64,000 nucleotides of DNA from Candidatus Marispirochaeta associata. GTDB taxonomy: Bacteria > Spirochaetota > Spirochaetia > JC444 > Marispirochaetaceae. The notes under the pieces are model-generated. The model ran no database searches. It was not told the origin of the DNA and worked only from the letters and a program-made list of their open reading frames with translations. Where the stretch lies: contig JWTM01000101.1 of the NCBI GenBank assembly GCA_001749745.1, positions 186,001 through 250,000 of the forward strand, written 5' to 3'. The translations under genes and the position numbers were made by a program. This document shows, one piece after another, positions 50,347 through 63,064 of this stretch. The first letter of the stretch is position 1. Every line of letters begins with the position of its first letter.

Positions 50347-52046
50347 TACCCAAACATGCCGACCAAGATAACGCCATTGAAAACGAGGAGACGCAAGTGG
50401 ACAGCTCCGAAACAGTTCAGAATGAACTGAGTCTAGCCGAAACCGAATCCAACACTAACCAGCAACCTGAATCTTCCAATGAAACCGATAACGGATCTGA
50501 ATCCTCCGAACCGGTCAAAAAGCGCCGCGTGCGACGCAAGGGGAACGAAAACGGCGATGCCGCTAATGACGCCGCCCCTAAAAAGCGGGCGAAGAAGAAA
50601 ATCCGCGTAGAACTAATCAAAGATAGTGTCGCGGACGAGGAGAGCCCGGAGATTCCCCCGGAGGAGTCGACCTCCGAGCCGGCCCCGGCCGTCAATAATC
50701 ATACAAACTATTATCCCGATCATGGTAAACACTCCGCACCCCGTAAGGGCGGATCCGACAGCCGTGAGAAGGATAAACTGAGCATCAACGATCTGACCCG
50801 GATGAACATGGGCGATCTGCGAGCTTTCGCCATCGATAAAGGGGTATCTCCGGATAATCTGGGGTCGATGAAGAAGCAAGAGGTGATTTTCGCCATCCTG
50901 AAGGCCCATACCTCCGCCGGAGGGGCGATAATCGCCTACGGGTCTCTGGAGATCCTGCCCGACGGCTACGGCTTCTTGCGATCCCCCCAGAACAGCTACC
51001 TGCCGGGACAGGATGATATCTACATTTCACCCTCCCAGATCCGGCTCTTCAATCTGCGCACCGGCGATACCGTCTCCGGGCATATCCGGCCCCCCAAAGA
51101 GGGGGAGCGCTTCTTTGCGATGCTGCGGGTCGACATGGTCAACTTCCGGGATCCCGCGGAAGCCCAGACCAGAATCCCCTTCGACAACCTGACGCCCCTC
51201 TATCCGGATACCCGGATCAATATGGAGGGGGAGAAGGGCGTCGTTTCTACCCGCATGATCAACCTCTTCTGTCCTATCGGAAAAGGGCAGCGCGGTCTGA
51301 TCGTATCTCCCCCGCGGACGGGAAAGACGGTTCTGCTCCAGCAGGTCGCCAATGCAATCACCACTAATCATCCCGAGGTCTACCTCATCGTGCTCCTGAT
51401 CGACGAGCGGCCCGAAGAGGTAACCGATATGCGGCGTAACGTCAACGGCGAGGTGATCGCCTCGACCTTCGACGAGCAGGCGACCCGACACGTTCAGGTG
51501 GCCGAGATGGTCCTGGAGAAGGCCAAACGCTTAGTGGAACACGGCAACGACGTGGTTATTCTCCTCGACTCGATAACCCGGCTGGCCCGGGCTTACAACC
51601 AGACCGTGCCGACTTCCGGCAAGATCCTCTCCGGCGGTGTCGATTCCAATGCCCTCCATAAGCCGAAGCGCTTCTTCGGCGCGGCCCGGAATATCGAGGG
51701 CGGCGGCAGCTTGACCATTATCGCCACCGCGCTGATCGAGACCGGTAGCCGGATGGACGAGGTCATATTCGAGGAGTTCAAGGGAACCGGTAATATGGAG
51801 ATCAATCTCGACCGGCGTATGTCCGATAGACGCCTCTATCCGTCGATCAACATCAAGAAGTCGGGAACCCGGAAGGAGGAGCTCCTGCTTACGGAGACCG
51901 AACTTCAGAAGATGTGGGTCCTGCGCAAGGTGATCAACCCCATGGACGACATCGAGATCACCGAACTGATGATTGACAGAATGCGCAAAAGCAAGAATAA
52001 TGAGGCCTTCCTGCGCTCGATGAATACCTCGTCGGTAGCCGAGTAG
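50337..52046 (+). CDS. rho: Transcription termination factor Rho
   Basis: Protein of 569 residues, longer than the ~420 of E. coli. The first ~145 residues are a disordered, charged extension (acidic, then [11 protein letters not shown]). Next come the N-terminal helical bundle ([14 protein letters not shown]), the cold-shock RNA-binding fold ([14 protein letters not shown]) and the ATPase with P-loop [24 protein letters not shown] and the Q/R-loop regions. It starts with TTG 50337, with GGAG at 50327-50330. The N-terminal extension resembles the insertions of other high-G+C or phase-separating Rho proteins only in composition. Confidence 0.97.
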   Translation: MALIPKHADQDNAIENEETQVDSSETVQNELSLAETESNTNQQPESSNETDNGSESSEPVKKRRVRRKGNENGDAANDAAPKKRAKKKIRVELIKDSVADEESPEIPPEESTSEPAPAVNNHTNYYPDHGKHSAPRKGGSDSREKDKLSINDLTRMNMGDLRAFAIDKGVSPDNLGSMKKQEVIFAILKAHTSAGGAIIAYGSLEILPDGYGFLRSPQNSYLPGQDDIYISPSQIRLFNLRTGDTVSGHIRPPKEGERFFAMLRVDMVNFRDPAEAQTRIPFDNLTPLYPDTRINMEGEKGVVSTRMINLFCPIGKGQRGLIVSPPRTGKTVLLQQVANAITTNHPEVYLIVLLIDERPEEVTDMRRNVNGEVIASTFDEQATRHVQVAEMVLEKAKRLVEHGNDVVILLDSITRLARAYNQTVPTSGKILSGGVDSNALHKPKRFFGAARNIEGGGSLTIIATALIETGSRMDEVIFEEFKGTGNMEINLDRRMSDRRLYPSINIKKSGTRKEELLLTETELQKMWVLRKVINPMDDIEITELMIDRMRKSKNNEAFLRSMNTSSVAE

Positions 52047-52069
52047 CAAGGATTGCTAAAAAATTTATG

Positions 52070-52107
52070 CCCGGTGACGTATCCCATAGATAAGGATAAT
52101 CATCGGG
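52070..52107 (+). promoter_or_regulatory. Two-part hairpin in the rpmE leader
   Basis: CCCGGTGA (52070-52077) pairs with TCATCGGG (52100-52107; one G-U pair), and inside it TATCC (52080-52084) pairs with GGATA (52094-52098) around a 9-base loop. It lies between the rho stop and the GAGGAG site of rpmE (52121-52126). It could be a binding site for L31 or part of a processing or termination signal for rho; no T-run follows. Confidence 0.5.
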
Positions 52108-52132
52108 TAACTATAGATTTGAGGAGAACTTT

Positions 52133-52339
52133 ATGAAAACCGGGATCCATCCCAAATACGAGTTCACCACGATTAAGTGCGCCTGCGGCAACGTAATCGA
52201 GACTCGGTCCACCTCTAAGGATCTTGAAGTGGAAATCTGCTCCAACTGTCACCCGTTCTTTACCGGTAAGCAGAAGCTTGTCGATACTGCGGGTCGGGTA
52301 GAGCGCTTCAAGAAGAAGTACGGCATCAAGGACGAGTAG
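52133..52339 (+). CDS. rpmE: 50S ribosomal protein L31 (zinc-binding form)
   Basis: Protein of 68 residues with CACG, then [20 protein letters not shown], the C-plus type with zinc-binding cysteines. L31 bridges the two subunits. The rho-rpmE order is common in bacteria. A terminator follows directly. Confidence 0.97.
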   Translation: MKTGIHPKYEFTTIKCACGNVIETRSTSKDLEVEICSNCHPFFTGKQKLVDTAGRVERFKKKYGIKDE

Positions 52340-52351
52340 TTCCTCGCCGGC

Positions 52352-52380
52352 GAGCGGTCCATCGGGGCCGCTCTTTTTTT
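52352..52380 (+). terminator. Intrinsic terminator after rpmE
   Basis: GAGCGGTCC (52352-52360) pairs with GGGCCGCTC (52365-52373), one G-U pair, an ATCG loop, and seven T residues (52374-52380). Confidence 0.92.
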
Positions 52381-52407
52381 CTTCCCCTTCGCCATATCTA
52401 ATTCTTA

Positions 52408-52436
52408 TTGCATAGCCTCACATTATCCAGTAAGAT
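52408..52436 (+). promoter_or_regulatory. Weak candidate promoter of galK
   Basis: TTGCAT at 52408-52413, 17-base spacer, TAAGAT at 52431-52436. Four matches to each hexamer. It lies after the rpmE terminator and is the best candidate between 52381 and 52491. Confidence 0.4.
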
Positions 52437-52491
52437 GATACTGTACAACGATGTATAGCGCTGCCCTATGGTTGATAGCGAAGGAAGTTGA

Positions 52492-53658
52492 ATGAAAGAG
52501 CTGGAAGCACTCCATGTAGAGGAGTTCGGGCGCAAGCCTGATTGTATCGCCCGAGCCCCCGGGGTCATCAACTTGATGGGCGAGCATACCGACTACAGCG
52601 AGGGCTTCGTACTGCAGGCGGCGCTGCCCCTCTACGCATCCGTGGCGGTCAGTCGCCGAGATGATCCTTCACTTCGCTTCTACACCGCCGATGCGGGGGA
52701 ACGCAAAAAAACCTCCGTCCCGAACCTCAAATATAAACGGGAAGATCGCTGGGCAAACTACCTGAAAGGGGTCCTCTCCGAGCTGGCCGAGCGCGGATAC
52801 GATCTGCCGGGCTTTGAATTCACTATCTCATCGGAAATTCCTCAAAATATCGGACTCGGCTCCTCCGACGCGCTCTGTACCGCGGCGGCGATCGCCGTCT
52901 GCCGCTGCCTGGAGATCGAACTGGCTGTAGAGGATCTGATCGATGTGGCCTACGGGGCCGAAGCCCGATTTATCGGTTTGGCGAAGGAGCCCACCGATGT
53001 GGCGACAAGCCTCTTGGCGGTGGCGGATAAGGCGATCTATCTCGATATGCGTACCCTCGAGTATCGTCAGGTACCGCTGGAGCTGGGGTCGGCCAAGCTG
53101 GTGCTGACCAACTCCCACGTCCCCCATATCGATGTGGATGATTACATCGAAGAGCGCCGGGGGGAGTGCTATGAATGCGTCGAGCATCTGCAGGCAAAGC
53201 GCAGCGGTACCGCCCTCAGGGATTACAGCGTGGACGACCTCAAGACCGGCATCGGTATTCTTCCGGAGTCCCTGCGCCGTCTCTGCCTGCATGTGGTCGA
53301 AGAGAATCAGCGCGTGAAAGAGGCGGTTCAGATGCTTCCCGACGGGGACCTGGACGGATTCGGCAAACTGATGTACCGTTCCCATGAATCCCTCAGGGAT
53401 GCCTACGAGGTCTCCTGTCCCGAGCTTGATTGGCTTGTGAAGCGGGCGGGCGAAATCGAAGGCGTCTATGGTTCGCGTTTGACCGGACCGGGGCTGGGCG
53501 GCTGTACAATCTCCCTCGTGCGAGAGGCCGCCTTGAACGAATATATCGACCGTCTGGGCGAATACGAAAGGATCTTTGGTTTCGCCGCTGAAGCCTTCCA
53601 ATTCCGCGCCTCCGACGGTGCCAAGGCGATAAACGATGAAGATTCTCCTTACCAATGA
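52492..53658 (+). CDS. galK: Galactokinase (GHMP kinase family)
   Basis: Protein of 388 residues, normal for galactokinase. Motifs: RAPGVINLMGEHTDYSEGFV (sugar-binding signature), EIPQNIGLGSSDALCTAAA (ATP-binding loop, which reads GLGSSDALC instead of the common GLSSSASLE) and GPGLGGCTISLV. It phosphorylates galactose for the Leloir pathway, which fits the beta-galactosidase at 58962. The altered ATP loop leaves room for a different sugar substrate. It overlaps surE by 23 bases. Confidence 0.88.
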   Translation: MKELEALHVEEFGRKPDCIARAPGVINLMGEHTDYSEGFVLQAALPLYASVAVSRRDDPSLRFYTADAGERKKTSVPNLKYKREDRWANYLKGVLSELAERGYDLPGFEFTISSEIPQNIGLGSSDALCTAAAIAVCRCLEIELAVEDLIDVAYGAEARFIGLAKEPTDVATSLLAVADKAIYLDMRTLEYRQVPLELGSAKLVLTNSHVPHIDVDDYIEERRGECYECVEHLQAKRSGTALRDYSVDDLKTGIGILPESLRRLCLHVVEENQRVKEAVQMLPDGDLDGFGKLMYRSHESLRDAYEVSCPELDWLVKRAGEIEGVYGSRLTGPGLGGCTISLVREAALNEYIDRLGEYERIFGFAAEAFQFRASDGAKAINDEDSPYQ

Positions 53659-54370
53659 TGACGGCATTGATAGTCCGGGTCTGAAGGCCCTCCAGGAAGC
53701 CCTTGCGGCCCACGATCTCTGCGTGGTGGCTCCCGACGGGGAGCGTTCCGGCAACTCTCACAAGATTACCCTTAAAGAACCGGTCAAGTTCGTTCAGCGG
53801 GGCGATATGGCCTATGCCTGCAGCGGATCGCCGGCGGATTGCGTGCTCTACTCCCTGAGCGGAGCGGTTGATTTTGAACCGGATCTGGTTGTTTCGGGGA
53901 TAAACATCGGTCCTAATATCGGGACCGATCTGATCTACTCCGGGACCGCCGCCGCGGCCCGGCAGGCCTCGTTTATGGGGATTCCCAGTATCGCCGTATC
54001 CCAGCTTCTCAAGGATAACGCCATAGAGTACACCGCCGGAGCGGAATTCGTTGCGGCCCACTTAAGCCGCCTGGTAGCCGCTTGGGATAAAAACCATTTT
54101 ATCAATATCAACGTACCCTATCCCGACTCCTCCGAGCTCGAATACGAGATTACCTTTCCAGCGAAGCGCATCTACCACGATGCGGTTGAGTCCTATACGG
54201 CTCCCGACGGACATACCTACCACTTCCTGAACGGTAGCTGGCCCAGTGCCGAACCGGAAGCGGGAACCGATTGGGATGCGGTAAGCCGCGGCCGGATCTC
54301 GGTCTCGCCCATCTACCTGCATCCCGTGCCGGAGAGCGATTTAGACGGATTCAGGAGTAAGCTGGCCTAG
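53636..54370 (+). CDS. surE: 5'/3'-nucleotidase SurE
   Basis: Protein of 244 residues, with the metal-binding start MKILLTNDDGIDSPGL, CVVAPDGERSGNSHKITL, YACSGSPADCVLYSL and LVVSGINIGPNIGTDLIYSG. SurE dephosphorylates nucleoside monophosphates and is linked to stress survival in other bacteria. The gene overlaps galK and is followed by a TPR gene. Confidence 0.96.
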   Translation: MKILLTNDDGIDSPGLKALQEALAAHDLCVVAPDGERSGNSHKITLKEPVKFVQRGDMAYACSGSPADCVLYSLSGAVDFEPDLVVSGINIGPNIGTDLIYSGTAAAARQASFMGIPSIAVSQLLKDNAIEYTAGAEFVAAHLSRLVAAWDKNHFININVPYPDSSELEYEITFPAKRIYHDAVESYTAPDGHTYHFLNGSWPSAEPEAGTDWDAVSRGRISVSPIYLHPVPESDLDGFRSKLA

Positions 54371-54379
54371 CGGGGAGAG

Positions 54380-55066
54380 ATGAAAGGCGACTTGAAGGAA
54401 GCCAAACGGCTCTATAAATCCAAACGCTACGAACAGGCTCTGCGGGAATTGTTGGCGATCGATGCCGATCCCGCCGAGGATGCGGAGCTCTCCTACTACC
54501 TCGGACTCACCTATACCCAGCTGGGACAGTATGACGACGCTCTGCTCTATCTGGAGCAGGTGGTAACTAACCACGCCAATCTGTTGCATATCTATCAGAG
54601 CCGGATGGTTCTGGGGTTGATCTATGCCATGACCAAGCGCTACAGCCTGGCCAAGTTCGAACTGGAGCAGCTGATGGAGGGCGGCTACGAATCGACTCAG
54701 GTTTACGCCGCCTACGGATATGTTCTCTACGAGTTGGGCGAGGTGGACGAGAGTCTCAATCTGCTGCAGAAGGCGCTGACCCTGGACGCGGAGAACGCCA
54801 ACGCCCTCAACTCATTAGGCTATATCATGGCCGAGCAGGGACTGGATCCGGCCACGGCGGTCAACTATTGCCGGGAAGCGGTCAAGAAGCGGCCCGAGAG
54901 CTACGCCTACCTTGATTCCCTGGGTTGGGCGCTCTTGAAGGCGGGAAGACTGGAGGAGGCGAGGGGCTACCTGCGTCGGGCGATGGAGCTCTCCAGCGGA
55001 GACTCCCTGGTGGCTCAGCATATGCGCGTTTTGCTGGATGAAATAGAATCTAATAATCTTGACTAA
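54380..55066 (+). CDS. TPR-repeat protein, cytoplasmic
   Basis: Protein of 228 residues without a signal peptide. It holds about five to six TPR units, e.g. AKRLYKSKRYEQALRELLAI, YYLGLTYTQLGQYDDALLYL and YLDSLGWALLKAGRLEEARG. It probably serves as a protein-contact scaffold; partners are unknown. It starts nine bases after surE. Confidence 0.9.
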   Translation: MKGDLKEAKRLYKSKRYEQALRELLAIDADPAEDAELSYYLGLTYTQLGQYDDALLYLEQVVTNHANLLHIYQSRMVLGLIYAMTKRYSLAKFELEQLMEGGYESTQVYAAYGYVLYELGEVDESLNLLQKALTLDAENANALNSLGYIMAEQGLDPATAVNYCREAVKKRPESYAYLDSLGWALLKAGRLEEARGYLRRAMELSSGDSLVAQHMRVLLDEIESNNLD

Positions 55067-55098
55067 ATGTGCCGACAATAGGGGTAAGGAGGCTCAAT

Positions 55099-55260
55099 AT
55101 GAGTGTTGAACCCTCAAGCGGGCTGCATTCAGTGCCGGCCCCGACGCCCGATGAGCTGCCGATCATGGATATGCGGGATATGAAACGGATCCTGATGCTC
55201 GGTATCCGCGGCGAAGTGGCCCTGCCCCGGGAAGAACATGAGGTAGATATCTACGCCTGA
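55099..55260 (+). CDS. Hypothetical 53-residue protein
   Basis: From ATG 55099, which has AAGGAGG at 55086-55092, the product has 53 residues: a proline-rich start (SAVPAPTPDELPI-like) and a helical, methionine-rich DMRDMKRILMLGIRGEVALP followed by an acidic end. It has no signal peptide or membrane helix. The good ribosome site argues it is real. An upstream start at 55069 has no such site. The -10 element of the next gene follows right after its stop. Confidence 0.65.
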   Translation: MSVEPSSGLHSVPAPTPDELPIMDMRDMKRILMLGIRGEVALPREEHEVDIYA

Positions 55261-55267
55261 CATCGGA

Positions 55268-55273
55268 TATACT
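55268..55273 (+). promoter_or_regulatory. -10 element directly before the NHL/VWA gene
   Basis: TATACT at 55268-55273 ends six bases before the GTG start at 55280, and no Shine-Dalgarno sequence lies between. No -35 with good spacing was found, so an activator or cotranscription from upstream is possible. Confidence 0.4.
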
Positions 55274-55279
55274 CTTTTT

Positions 55280-57340
55280 GTGAAACTTCGTCGGGCGAGC
55301 TACCTTCTACTACTCATCCTTATTTCAACTACAACCGTCATTCATGCCCAGGAACTCGACTGGGATCAGCTGCGCGGCAGCGAGGAGTTCCGTTGGGGCG
55401 TACAGGCCTATCATAACGGCCTCTTCGATAGCGCGCTGGTCTCCTTCGAGCGGGCCTTGAGTTTTTCTCCCGATCAGCCGGATTTCAAGGAGTGGCTGGG
55501 GCGGAGCTATCATCGCCTCGGACTCGACTCCACCGCCCTCTCCCTCTGGCGGGAGATCGTACGGGCGGGCGAAGGCAGCGCCCTCCTGCAACAGCGAATC
55601 GATGTGATCGACGCCCGGCTGGGCCTCGAACGGGAACGGACGAGTCGGGAACGCTATGTGTTGGGCGAAAGCCTGCAGGGGATTTTCGAGGAGTACACCC
55701 TCTTTACCCGGCCGGTAGGCCTCGAACCCTGGCCCGACGGCAGCTATTTCGTCGCCTCGTTCACCGGAAACGAGGTCTATCGCTTCAATCTCAACGGCGC
55801 CCTGCAGCAGACCCTTCAGGGCGGGGTACTCGGCTTCAGCCAGCCCTTCGATGTGCTCCGGTACGACAATAATACAATCTACGTCTCTGAGTTCGGCGCG
55901 GATCGAATCGCCTACGGCCGGCCGGACGGCGGCGGTCTTCAGCGCATCGGTTCCGAGGGAAGCGGTCCCGGGGAGCTCTCGGGACCCCAGTATCTGGCCC
56001 GGGATGCGGCCGGCTACCTCTATGTGAGCGAGATGGGGAACCGCCGGATCAGCAAATTCTCTCCCGAGGGGGAGTTTATCCTCAGTTTCGGCCGCCGCGG
56101 CGCGAGCTTCCCCGGCTTCGGGGCTCCGTCGGGAATAGCCGTTCAGGACGGCAGCGTCTACGTGGCCGATTCACGGCGGGAAAGAATCTATGCCTTCGAT
56201 ACCTCGGGGAACTACCTCTTCGAAGCGGGCGAGGGGAGTCTTGAATCACCCGAAGGGATGTCGCTTCTCGAAGACGGAACCATCATGGTGGCCGACGGAG
56301 AGAGGCTGCTGCTCTTCGATACGGAACTCCGTTCCTTCGAACTCTTGAGCGATTTCAGCGGCGACGGACGCCGGATTATCGATGCGGTGCAGGACGTCAA
56401 CGGAAATATCCTGATCAGCGACTTCAAGCGTAACGAGATAGGCGTCTTGAGCGAGCTTACCGCCATGTATTCGGGGGTATTCGTCGAGATCGAGCGGATC
56501 GACGCCGACGGCTTCCCCGAGGTTTTTATGGATGTCGCCGTTCACGACCGGCTCGGTAACCCGATCGTCGGTTTGCGGGAGAGTAATTTCATCCTCTCCG
56601 AGGCCTACGGTCTCCCCGGATCACCGGCGCTTCTGGCGCAGGCCGATGCGATCGAGGGACTCGAGGTCGCGGTGGTGGTGGAACGATCGGCCTACACCGC
56701 CGGAAGGGAGGATGAGCTCGTCGGGGCGCTGCGGGATCTCATACGAAATCTACCCGCAGGCAGTAGACTCAGGCTCTACACGGCCGGTGAAATTCCTCAA
56801 CTTGAACAGCCCGCCGGCAGGAGCAGTCAAAATTACCTGGACGCGGTTCGAATGGCCCCGCCCGCCGCCGGGGTCGGTTTTGCCCTGCCGGGGACCCTCA
56901 GAATGGCTTCTCTGGAGCTTGCCCCCTTACGGGGACGAAAACTGATTGTCTGTCTCGGCAGTGGACAAATGCCTGTTCTCCCACAGGAGAGCGATGCGCC
57001 GTCGGCTGCGGTTCTGGCAAATATGATGCGCACCAACGGCATCAGACTGGCCTATGTCTCCCTCGATCGCCAGGCGGAGCTTGCGATAAGCGCCCCCCAA
57101 CTTGAATATCTGGCCGCTGAGAGCGGCGGCGGAAGCTACTCCCTCTACCGGCCGGCCGGGATCGGCCCCCTGATGGCGGAGTATGCTCAGAAGCCGACCG
57201 GCCGGTATTATCTGAAGATTATCAGCCAGCGGGATCCGGATTACGGCAATCGCTACCTGCCGATAGAGGTCGAGGTGGCCTATTATAACCGTACCGGCAG
57301 GGATGAGCTCGGCTACTACGCCGCACCGCCCTACAACTAG
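55280..57340 (+). CDS. Secreted TPR-NHL-VWA-like protein
   Basis: Protein of 686 residues with a signal peptide (SYLLLLILISTTTVIHAQ). Residues ~30-115 are TPR-like; ~150-390 contain about five beta-propeller (NHL-type) blades such as LYVSEMGNRRISKFSPEGEF and VYVADSRRERIYAFDTSGNY; and ~400-686 resemble a von Willebrand A domain whose metal site is degenerate (VVVERSAYTAG). It may bind proteins at the cell surface or periplasm. The start is GTG without a Shine-Dalgarno sequence. Confidence 0.82.
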   Translation: MKLRRASYLLLLILISTTTVIHAQELDWDQLRGSEEFRWGVQAYHNGLFDSALVSFERALSFSPDQPDFKEWLGRSYHRLGLDSTALSLWREIVRAGEGSALLQQRIDVIDARLGLERERTSRERYVLGESLQGIFEEYTLFTRPVGLEPWPDGSYFVASFTGNEVYRFNLNGALQQTLQGGVLGFSQPFDVLRYDNNTIYVSEFGADRIAYGRPDGGGLQRIGSEGSGPGELSGPQYLARDAAGYLYVSEMGNRRISKFSPEGEFILSFGRRGASFPGFGAPSGIAVQDGSVYVADSRRERIYAFDTSGNYLFEAGEGSLESPEGMSLLEDGTIMVADGERLLLFDTELRSFELLSDFSGDGRRIIDAVQDVNGNILISDFKRNEIGVLSELTAMYSGVFVEIERIDADGFPEVFMDVAVHDRLGNPIVGLRESNFILSEAYGLPGSPALLAQADAIEGLEVAVVVERSAYTAGREDELVGALRDLIRNLPAGSRLRLYTAGEIPQLEQPAGRSSQNYLDAVRMAPPAAGVGFALPGTLRMASLELAPLRGRKLIVCLGSGQMPVLPQESDAPSAAVLANMMRTNGIRLAYVSLDRQAELAISAPQLEYLAAESGGGSYSLYRPAGIGPLMAEYAQKPTGRYYLKIISQRDPDYGNRYLPIEVEVAYYNRTGRDELGYYAAPPYN

Positions 57341-57406
57341 ATTCCTCCCTTGAATTCCAGCTCAAAATGACGCATGCTTAAGGCTATACGGCAGAAGGAG
57401 CGCAGC

Positions 57407-57706
57407 ATGTTCGACTACGTGGAATTTCAACACAAGAACGGAGCAAAGAAGGATAAGCAATTGAAGCTTTTCGCTCTGTCTACCTGCGGTTTTTGCAAGA
57501 AGGCGATGGCCTTTTTGGAAGAGAACGATACCGCCTACGATTACATTTATGTGGACGAGATCGATCCTGAACTCAAGAGCAAGATAAAATCCGACTTTCT
57601 CGAGAAGTTCGGGAAGAAGATGCTCTTTCCCTCCCTGGTTATCGATGAGGACGATTTTCTGGTCGGTTTTATCCGCTATCATTGGCAGAAGTTGGTCTCT
57701 CCGTGA
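57407..57706 (+). CDS. Glutaredoxin-like protein
   Basis: From ATG 57407 (AAGGAG at 57395-57400) the product has 99 residues with the redox motif CGFC in KLFALSTCGFCKKAMAFLEE and a second cis-proline region (FPSLVIDEDDFLVGF). It should exchange thiols and disulfides. The stop overlaps the start of the FTR-like gene (GTGA), so the two are coupled and probably form one redox pathway. Confidence 0.93.
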   Translation: MFDYVEFQHKNGAKKDKQLKLFALSTCGFCKKAMAFLEENDTAYDYIYVDEIDPELKSKIKSDFLEKFGKKMLFPSLVIDEDDFLVGFIRYHWQKLVSP

Positions 57707-58047
57707 GTAAAGAGAAGAGCGTTGCCGACGTTCGGACCTTCGTTGAATCCGTGGCCGCCCACAAAGGGTGGCACCTCAATCGAGAAGAGGATTTCATTAC
57801 CGATCTGATCGAAGGCTTCCGGACCAACTACAGTCGTTACGGTTTCTTTCAATGCCCCTGCCGCGATTCCTACGGCGACCGAACCAAGGACAAGGATATT
57901 CAGTGTCCCTGCGCCTATGCGGCGGAGGATATCGCCGAGTACGGCCAGTGCTACTGCGGTCTGTTTCTCAAGCCTGATTTCTACGAGACCCATGGGGAAA
58001 TCGACGGTATCCCCGAGCGCCGTCCGGAAGAGCTTTTTCCGGATTAG
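57703..58047 (+). CDS. Ferredoxin:thioredoxin reductase, catalytic beta subunit-like
   Basis: From GTG 57703 the product has 114 residues with the FTR beta cysteine pattern: FFQCPCRDSYGD, IQCPCAYAAEDIAEYGQCYC. The family uses a 4Fe-4S cluster and a nearby disulfide to reduce a thioredoxin-fold partner with electrons from ferredoxin. Here the likely partner is the adjacent glutaredoxin. No FTR alpha chain is present, as in other anaerobes. It ends convergently with the AraC gene. Confidence 0.9.
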   Translation: MSKEKSVADVRTFVESVAAHKGWHLNREEDFITDLIEGFRTNYSRYGFFQCPCRDSYGDRTKDKDIQCPCAYAAEDIAEYGQCYCGLFLKPDFYETHGEIDGIPERRPEELFPD

Positions 58048-58877
58048 AGTCTGGTTCGATACTCCTGGGGCGCATACCCCAGGTGTCGGCGAAACTGCTT
58101 CGAGAAACTGAACTGATCAGGATAGCCAAGCATCTCCGCTATCTCCCCGATGGACCGGTCCCTCTTAGAGAGCAGTTCCCGGGCACGGTTCAACCGCACA
58201 TTGATTCGATACTGCGTAAGGGATATCCCCGTCTCATTCTTAAAGCGACGCCGCAGACTGGCATAGCTCGTATCGAGCTCTGCGGCAATCTCCGGCAGCT
58301 TCTTGCGGGCCGCCGGATCGGCCTCGATCAACTTTACCGCTCGTCCAACTATTGACCCGGCTGCCTGTTCATTATTGGCTTCACCGAAGAGCATGAATAG
58401 AGTCCCCAACAACCTGTGCATCAGCAGCGGCAGTTCCCGGTGTTCAGCGTGAGCCAGGGCTTCCAGCATCTCTCCGTAGAGTTGGGGGGTGCATCGCTCG
58501 GTGGGAACATGTAACAGCTCCTCTTGGGGGAGGGCCCGCAGCTCCTGCAGACTCCTATAAAGAGGCGCACCGAGGGCTATCCAGAACTCGAGCCAGCCGC
58601 TTTCGGGGGCGACTCGGTTCGAGTGACGCCGACCGGGGATGCGTTGGAAGAGCGACCCGGGCGAGAGGAGATGCTCGTCGCCGGATGAGTCGGTAAAGGT
58701 CCCCCCGCCCCGCAGGAGTACAATAACCGCATAGTGAGGAAATACCGCATCGATGTGAGAATCATGATCGTTGTACTTGCGTTCGAATCCGCAGCCTACC
58801 ACGCCGGTAACGGGATCCGGCCCGAGGGTTCTAAAGACTCGCCGGGTCTGATCGAGATGAAGAGGGATCGATATCAT
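58044..58877 (-). CDS. AraC-family transcriptional regulator
   Basis: From ATG 58877 the product has 277 residues. The N-terminal half is a cupin-like ligand-binding domain; the C-terminal ~100 residues carry two helix-turn-helix motifs (EIAAELDTSYASLRRRFKNE and IGEIAEMLGYPDQFSFSKQF) typical of AraC. It is divergent from the beta-galactosidase gene, so it probably controls that gene in response to a sugar (inference). A TTG at 58883 is a less likely start. Confidence 0.93.
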   Translation of the reverse strand: MISIPLHLDQTRRVFRTLGPDPVTGVVGCGFERKYNDHDSHIDAVFPHYAVIVLLRGGGTFTDSSGDEHLLSPGSLFQRIPGRRHSNRVAPESGWLEFWIALGAPLYRSLQELRALPQEELLHVPTERCTPQLYGEMLEALAHAEHRELPLLMHRLLGTLFMLFGEANNEQAAGSIVGRAVKLIEADPAARKKLPEIAAELDTSYASLRRRFKNETGISLTQYRINVRLNRARELLSKRDRSIGEIAEMLGYPDQFSFSKQFRRHLGYAPQEYRTRL

Positions 58878-58882
58878 GAGCA

Positions 58883-62737
<3,855 letters not shown>

Positions 62738-62743
62738 ACCTAT

Positions 62744-62772
62744 ATTGTAGAAAGCCTATAGTTTCGTGTCAA
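62744..62772 (-). promoter_or_regulatory. Near-consensus promoter ending six bases before an ATG
   Basis: On the minus strand exact TTGACA (62772-62767), a 17-base spacer and TACAAT (62749-62744), then six bases (ATAGGT) and the ATG at 62737. The transcript should start at the A of the ATG. There is no Shine-Dalgarno sequence. This is the clearest leaderless arrangement in the window. Confidence 0.85.
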
Positions 62773-62816
62773 GTCAATCTCCAATATCTCAACATCCGAA
62801 GTGAGATAATCGATGA

Positions 62817-62845
62817 TTGTCTTCTGCGGCATAATCGGGTATAGT
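62817..62845 (+). promoter_or_regulatory. Promoter of the cobalamin riboswitch and btuB
   Basis: TTGTCT at 62817-62822, a 17-base spacer and TATAGT at 62840-62845. A second TATAAT lies at 62852-62857. The riboswitch starts about 80 bases downstream. Confidence 0.65.
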
Positions 62846-62930
62846 GGACTCTATAATCAGATATGGTCGATTAGACGGGACCGGAGGAGGGGAGATAAGT
62901 CCGTCGCTCTAGTTGTACAATTTGGGTGTA

Positions 62931-63064
62931 ATGAAATAACGGAAATCTGTGAAAATCAGATGCGGGCGTGCCGCTGTAAGCGGATTTTAGCCGGAGGAGA
63001 CCACTGCTCAAGCAGGGCGGGAAGGTTCCGGCGCAATTATCCGTAAGCCAGAAGACGATTTCAT
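62931..63064 (+). ncRNA. Cobalamin (B12) riboswitch
   Basis: The P1 stem pairs ATGAAAT (62931-62937) with ATTTCAT (63058-63064). Inside are the conserved core parts: GGAAATCTGTGAAAATCAG, the GCCGCTGTAA element, the B12 box (CCACTGCTCAAGCAGGGCGG at 63001-63020, then GAAGG) and CCGTAAGCCAGAAGACG before the 3' strand. These are established marks of adenosylcobalamin riboswitches, which switch off B12 uptake and synthesis genes when the cofactor is abundant. Confidence 0.96.

Noticed and set aside
62813-63046. Plus-strand frame of 77 codons in the btuB leader
   Set aside because: It lies in the promoter and riboswitch aptamer and has no ribosome site.
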